Shown here: piece after piece, positions 59,901-64,000 of the stretch | Layout of the letters: each line of letters begins with the position of its first letter | How positions within the stretch are numbered: the stretch's first letter is position 1 | Source of the DNA: Petrosia ficiformis | Lineage: Eukaryota; Porifera; Demospongiae; Haplosclerida; Petrosiidae | Assembly (NCBI GenBank): GCA_947044365.1 | Contig: OX345646.1 | Location: 3,294,827 to 3,358,826 of the forward strand | Reading direction: 5' to 3' | DNA: 64,000 nucleotides | Program-made: the position numbers and the translations under genes | The notes under the pieces: generated by a model | Told to the model about the DNA's origin: nothing | What the model saw: only the letters and a program-made list of their open reading frames with translations | Databases searched by the model: none

Positions 59901-60151
59901 TTTGCTCTTTTTGTTCAGTAGCTTAATTTCATTATCTTTCTATTATTATACATGTATATAATCAAGTTACATTCCTAAAATGTACAAGACTAGTGAAGAA
60001 AAGGATCCATCCACACCTAATCTTACTTAAAACAGGATCCATTACCAGTAATCAGTACTAATAATAATTATTATGTAAACAAGTTTCACAGACACATGTA
60101 TTATGTACATGTATACTGACATACCAATTCCTGTTGCCGGTGCCAATCCAT
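47029..60151 (-). CDS. Gene B: ankyrin / ROC-COR-like GTPase / CARD-like protein (13 coding exons)
   Basis: Coding exons from 5' to 3' are 60151-60125, 59559-59464, 56473-56375, 55380-55282, 55177-55076, 53490-53392, 52207-52144, 50832-49142, 48822-48372, 47846-47775, 47660-47580, 47520-47149 and 47036-47029. The joined frame is 3261 nt, 1086 residues, with all introns GT-AG and phases as in gene A. Domains are ankyrin repeats (10-195), a GTPase with GPPATGKTS at 222-230 and WINVLDSGGQPQF near residue 400, a COR-like region, a linker shorter than A's by one mini-exon, and a CARD-like C-terminus (about 985-1084). It differs from gene A in ankyrin-exon number and content and in its COR-like half. 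A sixth ankyrin exon is broken (54403-54453) and must be skipped; phase 0 on both sides allows this. Confidence 0.88.
47149..47520 (-). CDS. Gene B exon 12: death-fold (CARD-like) domain
   Basis: 372 nt, as in gene A. The block from HIILKKHTSELLAIISDPDK to RIANEMLKQLSG is strongly conserved between the copies (LLDEVYRSL, DILVKFCE, IQRNAGLTRIA), more so than the COR-like exon, which suggests that its partner interaction is maintained in both. Confidence 0.72.
47580..47660 (-). CDS. Gene B exon 11: Ser/Thr/His-rich linker mini-exon
   Basis: 81 nt, phase 1 to phase 1, with HDPLQRDRETNSPHLTSSHT. The acceptor is AACTAG here and ATTATAG in gene A. Confidence 0.75.
47775..47846 (-). CDS. Gene B exon 10: linker mini-exon
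   Basis: 72 nt, phase 1 to phase 1, with VPEPHLSTLYTVSHDEIDD. It matches gene A exon 12 with few changes. Confidence 0.75.
48372..48822 (-). CDS. Gene B exon 9: second COR-like segment
   Basis: 451 nt, identical in length to gene A exon 10. It begins GLFLALAVALMGKENVPKMS and contains WLELYYTGLPG and TLRCQNKHETS. Phase 1 at its end joins directly to the mini-exon at 47846, since the 17-residue exon of gene A has no counterpart. Confidence 0.84.
49142..50832 (-). CDS. Gene B exon 8: ROC-like GTPase and first COR segment
   Basis: 1691 nt encode 564 residues. GPPATGKTS, WINVLDSGGQPQF and FLLIGTYHDY correspond to G1, G3 and the degenerate G4. The first 80 residues after MQEGW are almost identical to gene A, while the G1-G3 spacer and the last third (from about KGFILPPDMQ) are clearly diverged. 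The exon ends at CCACAG before GTAATT. Confidence 0.85.
52144..52207 (-). CDS. Gene B exon 7: partial ankyrin repeat joining to the GTPase
   Basis: 64 nt, phase 0 in and phase 1 out, encoding FGNTPRQCAMLPEMREVFIE plus Ala. Here the TPRQ motif is closer to a normal ankyrin TPLH than in gene A (TSRQ). The final G joins AG of the next exon to give Glu. Confidence 0.86.
53392..53490 (-). CDS. Gene B exon 6: ankyrin repeat, D type
   Basis: 33 codons, phase 0, with DGDTPLHLAVIYDNVEVARA and ending TNIPNK. It occupies the place of gene A exon 7 and has the same intron environment. Confidence 0.88.
54403..54453 (-). pseudogene. Broken S-type ankyrin exon in gene B
   Basis: The donor GTAATAATT and the 3' half of an S-type exon (VLIHANADLGALGK-like, reading from about codon 18) are kept. 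The 5' half and its acceptor are replaced, at about 54454, by sequence that elsewhere lies downstream of a D-type exon (compare 11752-11790 and 52808-52840). It marks the breakpoint of a unit duplication inside an exon. Confidence 0.8.
55076..55177 (-). CDS. Gene B exon 5: ankyrin repeat, D type with altered start
   Basis: 34 codons, phase 0. It begins ILGRTPLHDAVVKNNVEVAQ and not DGxTPLH; the acceptor is TTTCTATAG, formed where the usual CTATATCAG has changed. One extra codon results. Confidence 0.8.
55282..55380 (-). CDS. Gene B exon 4: ankyrin repeat, D type
   Basis: 33 codons, phase 0, beginning DGCTPLHRAVLNNNVEVVHM and ending TNIPNK. The intron to the next exon is only 104 bp, against about 1 kb elsewhere, so an internal deletion or a short-range duplication brought two D exons together. 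Confidence 0.87.
56375..56473 (-). CDS. Gene B exon 3: ankyrin repeat, S type
   Basis: 33 codons, phase 0, with RWTPLHIAANFNKVQVARIL and ending LDSLDE. Compared with gene A exon 6 the changes again fall mainly in codons 1, 8, 11, 12 and 14, while the flanking introns are close to identical. Confidence 0.88.
56973..57100. mobile_element. Gene B copy of the 128-bp MITE
   Basis: A full-length copy with the same flanks as 19180-19307. It differs in the centre by at least one base (GAAGCCAAGGGC for GAAGCCGAGGGC). Its position shows the insertion predates the unit duplication that gave gene A and gene B their S-type exons. Confidence 0.85.
57924..59043. mobile_element. MITE family M1, gene B copy with nested insertion
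   Basis: It has the same ends, hairpin and nested element as the copy at 15790-16909. It lies in the intron between exons 2 and 3 of gene B, at the place that in gene A is occupied by the uninterrupted copy (20139-20536). Confidence 0.8.
58261..58965. mobile_element. Nested TA-flanked MITE, gene B copy
   Basis: About 705 bp, with AGGTGGAACTTTAGC and AGGTGGCACTCTAGC ends and TA on both sides (58259-58260, 58966-58967). It is nearly identical with 16120-16827. Confidence 0.85.
59464..59559 (-). CDS. Gene B exon 2: N-terminal ankyrin repeat
   Basis: 32 codons, phase 0, with LRNAVSYGNIQKIKDVITDG and ending NTTDDR, one codon longer than gene A exon 2. Acceptor ACTTCAG and donor GTGAGTAT are shared with gene A. 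Confidence 0.85.
60125..60151 (-). CDS. Gene B exon 1 (start codon exon)
   Basis: ATG at 60151-60149 gives MDWHRQQEL up to donor GTATGTC. An in-frame TGA lies a few codons upstream, which fixes this start. The acceptor used in gene A (TCTAG before ATATTTGAT) is TCTAA here; the next usable AG upstream on the minus strand is TACTAATTTCAG, ending at about 60241, so the untranslated part of the exon would be longer. Confidence 0.72.
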
Positions 60152-60240
60152 TTGTAGTGGTTTTCAAATATGTTGAATTTCAGTATTATCAAATATTTAG
60201 ACAAAATAATGAGATAGTAACAAATTTATTTCACAGATTT

Positions 60241-61730
60241 CTGAAATTAGTAAGTAAATAATGAGATAGTAACAATTTATATATTTATTTCACAGGTTTC
60301 TGAATAATATCAGGAGTATATGATAGTAATGGAGTATTTAACAGGAACATTGACACAGTTTCTACATGTAATATTCACTATTCTAAATATAAAATCATGC
60401 CACATCCTTACAACTATACTGTCATATAATATATGATGTAGTATATTGAACATTACATGAAGAAGTACAAATATGGAAACTTTATAAGTTCCGGTAATTC
60501 CATCATCATTTATATACGTGTATATTTTAATAGTTGTGGGAAATGTAATTCATAAAATACATTTACCACAACTATATATTAAATGAAGGAAAATAGAAAT
60601 CAATAGATATATTATACCAGGTATATTGGATAGTAGTGTCTTATCCCCACCTCATAATAATCATTTGAATATAATTATATTCATTACTATAACTTAATAA
60701 ACAAATTACTTTCATCGTCCTAATAATGATATTCATTGAGGAAATCCACCCAAAGGATGAGAAACTAGTAGTCTGTTGCCATAGCCACCGAATTATGTAA
60801 CTAATACATGTATATATCTTGAATACTAGGGATAGTAGTATCAATATTTTATATTAGACTATGTATTAGACTCCATCTGGGATCAGGAATGATATACTCC
60901 TCTGACAAATTTAGCATTTTTTGACCCCGCCCACGCCCTCTGGTGGGTAGCTGAGGCATTTTCCTTGCTGTGAAACCTGAAATCGTGGGTGTAGCTGGTG
61001 CCAACATGCAGTGGGGTCATTTTGTTAGCCCCAGTTCCAGTCAAAAAGGGGAGAGCACTGCATTTGACTTGATCTTACGATGCGCTTGGTGACTTTCGAG
61101 TCCCGGTAAGCAAGTTGGTGGAAGTAGTACTCCATGTCGAAAAAGGAGCCAAGTTTGGGGTAGAGAAAGTGAACGGTGGCCACATTATATGCAATAGAGT
61201 CGCCAGTGTTGGAAATGGGAAGAATTTTGAAAAACAGGCTCAGTGCTCTAAGGGTTAATAACCATTAACATGTTCAACATATGATGTAAGGCAACGACTA
61301 TTTACATGAAGAAGTATTGTAAACATCTATCAGAATCAAATGCATTTAATATGTTGGGTCACAATTCCTTCATACTAATCATATCATATCTAGTCTATTG
61401 GTACTGACCATTAACGTAGAGGAGGAAAAGTCATGAGACAAGCACATATGCTACTTGTATAAAGTATGCATATTAAAAGTGTGGAGTAATGTCACACTAT
61501 ATCATATCCAAGTGAAACTTCAGTACCTCTCACAAATTCATAAATTCTCATACTGTTAACCATAATATGAGAATAATTATTATGATGATAGCAGGAATTA
61601 TGCTGGTTGGCTATATATAGAACGATAAACTGTTCAGCTAGACTCTCAGTTCCACTTTTTGTGTAAGTAGGGGAGTTCTCCAAACTAATAAGTAATACTT
61701 TAATAATTATTATATTAGATAACTTACTTC
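60241..61730. other. Expanded 5' intron of gene B with a GC-richer insert
   Basis: The matching interval in gene A is about 0.4 kb. The extra sequence includes a 17-bp-arm inverted repeat at 60529-60575 (TAGTTGTGGGAAATGTA / TACATTTACCACAACTA) and a distinctly GC-richer segment at about 60905-61255 (GACCCCGCCCACGCCC, TTTCGAGTCCCGGTAAGC). I do not recognise the segment; no long frame runs through it. Confidence 0.5.
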
Positions 61731-61880
61731 ACTCTTTTATCTTGAATTCGATACACTATCTCTGCAAAGAAGTAGTAAATGAGCTACGCCCTTTCTCGAT
61801 CTCCTCCAAATAAAGGGTGTGGCTCATCAAATTAGGTGTGGTTCCTTCATCATGAGCTCCACCTTAAAACATGGCAAGAG
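61730..61880 (-). promoter_or_regulatory. Putative first (non-coding) exon and promoter region of gene B
   Basis: It is conserved with 22640-22760 in short blocks (GGTGGAG, CCACACCTAA, GAGCCACACC, GGAGGAG) and ends in a GTAAGTT donor. The frames differ, so it is read as untranslated. A divergent plus-strand start is possible, as similarity continues to about 62000 (GGTTAGTCA, TTTGTTTGA, GATAGTAACT). Confidence 0.4.
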
Positions 61881-62244
61881 AAACGGAGTCAGATATCAGT
61901 TTATAAATCAATAATCCTCATTATATAAACAGGTTAGTCATTGATGGTTTGTTTGAAGCTGATAGTAACTGTAATGTATCTTGTATTCAAGTAATGATAT
62001 TTCCAGTTCATATTTTTAAATGCTAATTTTTCATTATTCAGTTTGTGTTGTAGTTGGACTAGACTACTCTCATTGTAGACAGATCAGATCTTCAAAGAGG
62101 TTCATGATAAAATTAATAATTATCAATACATTATTGTGCCATTTTGTAAAGGGAAAACTCTAGTGATAGTGTCACATAGCCAGACACATCCCACTATACC
62201 ACATGTGAGGAGAAGGGTCTGGTGAAATCCTATGTCACAGTTAA

Positions 62245-62859
62245 GGTAGTACTAGGGAGTGGGCGGATGCGACTCCAATCAGTTTCAAAATAGAATATTA
62301 TGTAATATGACTCTAACCTGGTGTAATAGCAACCTTCATATCTTCTGATCTTTATGTTTGTCTGTATGGGTGAGAGTGTCGCAAAAATCTCCATTTTTGC
62401 AATCGCAATAAGTACAAAACCAAGAAAGCCACGCCCACCAATCATGGCGTGCACAAAGTACAATGTATTTTGAGAAAACAAATAGAGCCGTTTTCTGAAA
62501 ATTCATTTTACTTTTATAGTTACAAGAGGCTGAAGAAAGCTGAATTCTGTAGTTTTTCACTGAAACCATAAAATCTACCTTTCTGGGCACTATCAAACTC
62601 CGATCTTTCTCAGAGAGCAACTACAGTTACCCTGCCAGGGTTTACCACCCACCACCCCTGCCCCCTCCACCACCCGAAGGGTGTGTTTAGCCTTGTTTCT
62701 GAAAATAAACTATCAGTGAAAACATTTAGGCCCAATAATTATACCCCGAGTGGGTGTGGCTTCCAAAAGATACAGAATTTAACCGGATTGTATGCAGCAA
62801 GAAGCTGGCAAGACTAGACGCTGATTGGAGTTTCATCTACCCCTCCCCCTAGTACAACC
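62245..62859. mobile_element. TTAA-flanked MITE (piggyBac-like)
   Basis: The ends are GGTAGTACTAGGGAGTGGGC and, on the other strand, GGTTGTACTAGGGGGAGGGG; similarity continues to CTCCAATCAG, about 38 bp. TTAA is present at 62241-62244 and 62860-62863. The 615-bp interior has two overlapping short minus-strand frames (62230-62620) without recognisable domains. Confidence 0.85.
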
Positions 62860-62929
62860 TTAACCACATGTCTATTGTATCCATGTATAACTACATGCTT
62901 GTAGGGAACAAATACATGTAGCTGTAGTG

Positions 62930-64000
62930 ATGTTGAATTTCTGTCCCATGCATGCGTAAGTGTAAATTTACTCCCAAATTACACCATATTACTGAAGAGT
63001 CCAAAATTGTATATTATAGATAACACGTTTTTTGGTAGGTTTACATAAAAGATGCAGGGATGTCAATACTTAATAAGTATATGAACAAGGGTCATGGAGG
63101 ACAGGAGGTTAATGTACATGTACATTTATATGTACATGTATATTGGACCCAAAACTAAACAAAACACTTCTATACAACCCTACATAAGTATCTTTCATCT
63201 TTTGTTTTATAATGGTATAGGTATATACATGTATACCTGTGTACATAAAGGGAGTGGTTTTATTTGTTTTGGGTCCTACGTGTACATGTGTATGTTACCT
63301 CCAGTACATCACAACCCTTGTTCACATCCTTTTTGGGTTTTCATGTCCCTACATCTTTTTTCAAAATGTATTATTCTACAACTACATGTAGTACATGTAG
63401 TATGTTCAGGTATAATGTTAGTAACATGACAGTAGGCCTGAGCCTATTATTCCCAAAACATTGCCTAATATTCTATTCTGAATTTCCCAAAATAGTATCC
63501 TATTATTCTTAATGAATTCACTGATTATTATTTTAAAATTTCCAAAACTCACATACATGTACATGTACATGTACATTGCAAGTGGTGGATTAAGTTGCAC
63601 TCTTTGCTTCCTAGAGATTTCTAAAGGTTTATGGCATCTTAATCGACTCAATGGTTATCTATCTCAGAAGAACTGTAACAGCAAGATGAAGAAAAGCTGC
63701 TATCACAGTTGGCCATTTTTCCAACATGTGCCACCATATGCCACGTGGCAATTATTTTAACCCTATTATTTCTGAAATTATTCTTATTCTGGGAAGCTCC
63801 TATTATTCTTTTAATTATTCCGGAATAATAGGCGCAGGCCTACATGACACTTGGTAACCCACACCCACTAATTATACCTATTTCTATCAAACATACAACT
63901 TTAACTACACACCTTAATTCTCATTTATAGAACCAAGTAATGAAAGAGATGGAGGTTCTTTTCCAAACCAGACTCCAAAAATGAAGAAATTTATTACTAT
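62930..64000. repeat. Segmental duplication block D2 (partner of 29160-29960)
   Basis: It is collinear with D1 until the window ends, apart from the insertion at 63433-63842. The TACATGTA-derived frames at 63094-63512 are not conserved in frame with D1. Confidence 0.85.
63433..63842. mobile_element. hAT-like MITE with 8-bp target duplication
   Basis: The ends are TAGGCCTGAGCCTATTATTC and, on the other strand, TAGGCCTGCGCCTATTATTC. The flanks are CATGACAG (63425-63432) and CATGACAC (63843-63850), one mismatch. D1 has the uninterrupted site at about 29672. Internal subterminal copies of CCTATTATTC are frequent. Confidence 0.88.

Overview
The window reads as nuclear DNA of an early-branching animal. 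I infer a demosponge close to Amphimedon. The reasons are AT-rich sequence, constant runs of the palindromic octamer TACATGTA, compact GT-AG introns with many small exons, a very high density of short inverted-repeat transposons, and an ankyrin / ROC-COR-like / death-fold protein architecture of the kind expanded in sponges and cnidarians. This is inference; no ribosomal or organelle marker is present.

The backbone is two long paralogous genes on the minus strand. Gene A runs from ATG 22259 to stop 5723 (15 coding exons, 1130 residues as I join them). Gene B runs from ATG 60151 to stop 47029 (13 coding exons, 1086 residues). Every junction was checked for GT-AG sites and matching phase. Both encode an ankyrin-repeat N-terminus with one repeat per phase-0 exon, then a Ras-of-complex-like P-loop GTPase followed by a COR-like region, then a Ser/Thr-rich linker of phase-1 mini-exons, then a C-terminal death-fold domain that looks most like a CARD. 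No LRR, kinase or NACHT is seen. I infer an intracellular sensor or adaptor with a nucleotide switch, comparable to ROCO proteins or to the C-terminal half of DAPK.

The genes lie in an old tandem duplication of a unit of roughly 35 kb. The order is C1 (1-5300), A (5500-23000), D1 (29160-29960), then C2 (34900-38740), B (46860-62000), D2 (62930-64000). Each copy has since collected different insertions, and the other copy often preserves the empty site. This allows clean calls: a foldback element with TTAAT duplication (21373-21965), a hAT-like element with a BED-finger remnant and an 8-bp duplication (35930-36881), a second hAT-like MITE (63433-63842), a TTAA-flanked piggyBac-like MITE (62245-62859), and a TA-flanked MITE nested inside another MITE (16120-16827 and 58261-58965, empty at 20475).

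Between the two gene copies are a decayed Crypton-type tyrosine recombinase (39530-40869, minus), a plus-strand multi-exon gene with a BEN-like C-terminus (42491-43584, 5' end unclear), and an intron-containing but frameshifted Tc1/mariner DD34E transposase (43803-44956, minus). The rest is AT-rich intergenic sequence with microsatellites, minisatellites, tRNA-like repeats and weak exon candidates.

The most unusual signal is in the ankyrin exons. Exon-intron units have been duplicated inside each gene. The introns of sister units are almost identical, but the exons differ strongly, mainly by amino-acid-changing substitutions clustered at the same codons (1-3, 8, 10-12, 14, 17 of the 33-residue repeat). 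That is the pattern expected of a diversifying recognition surface.
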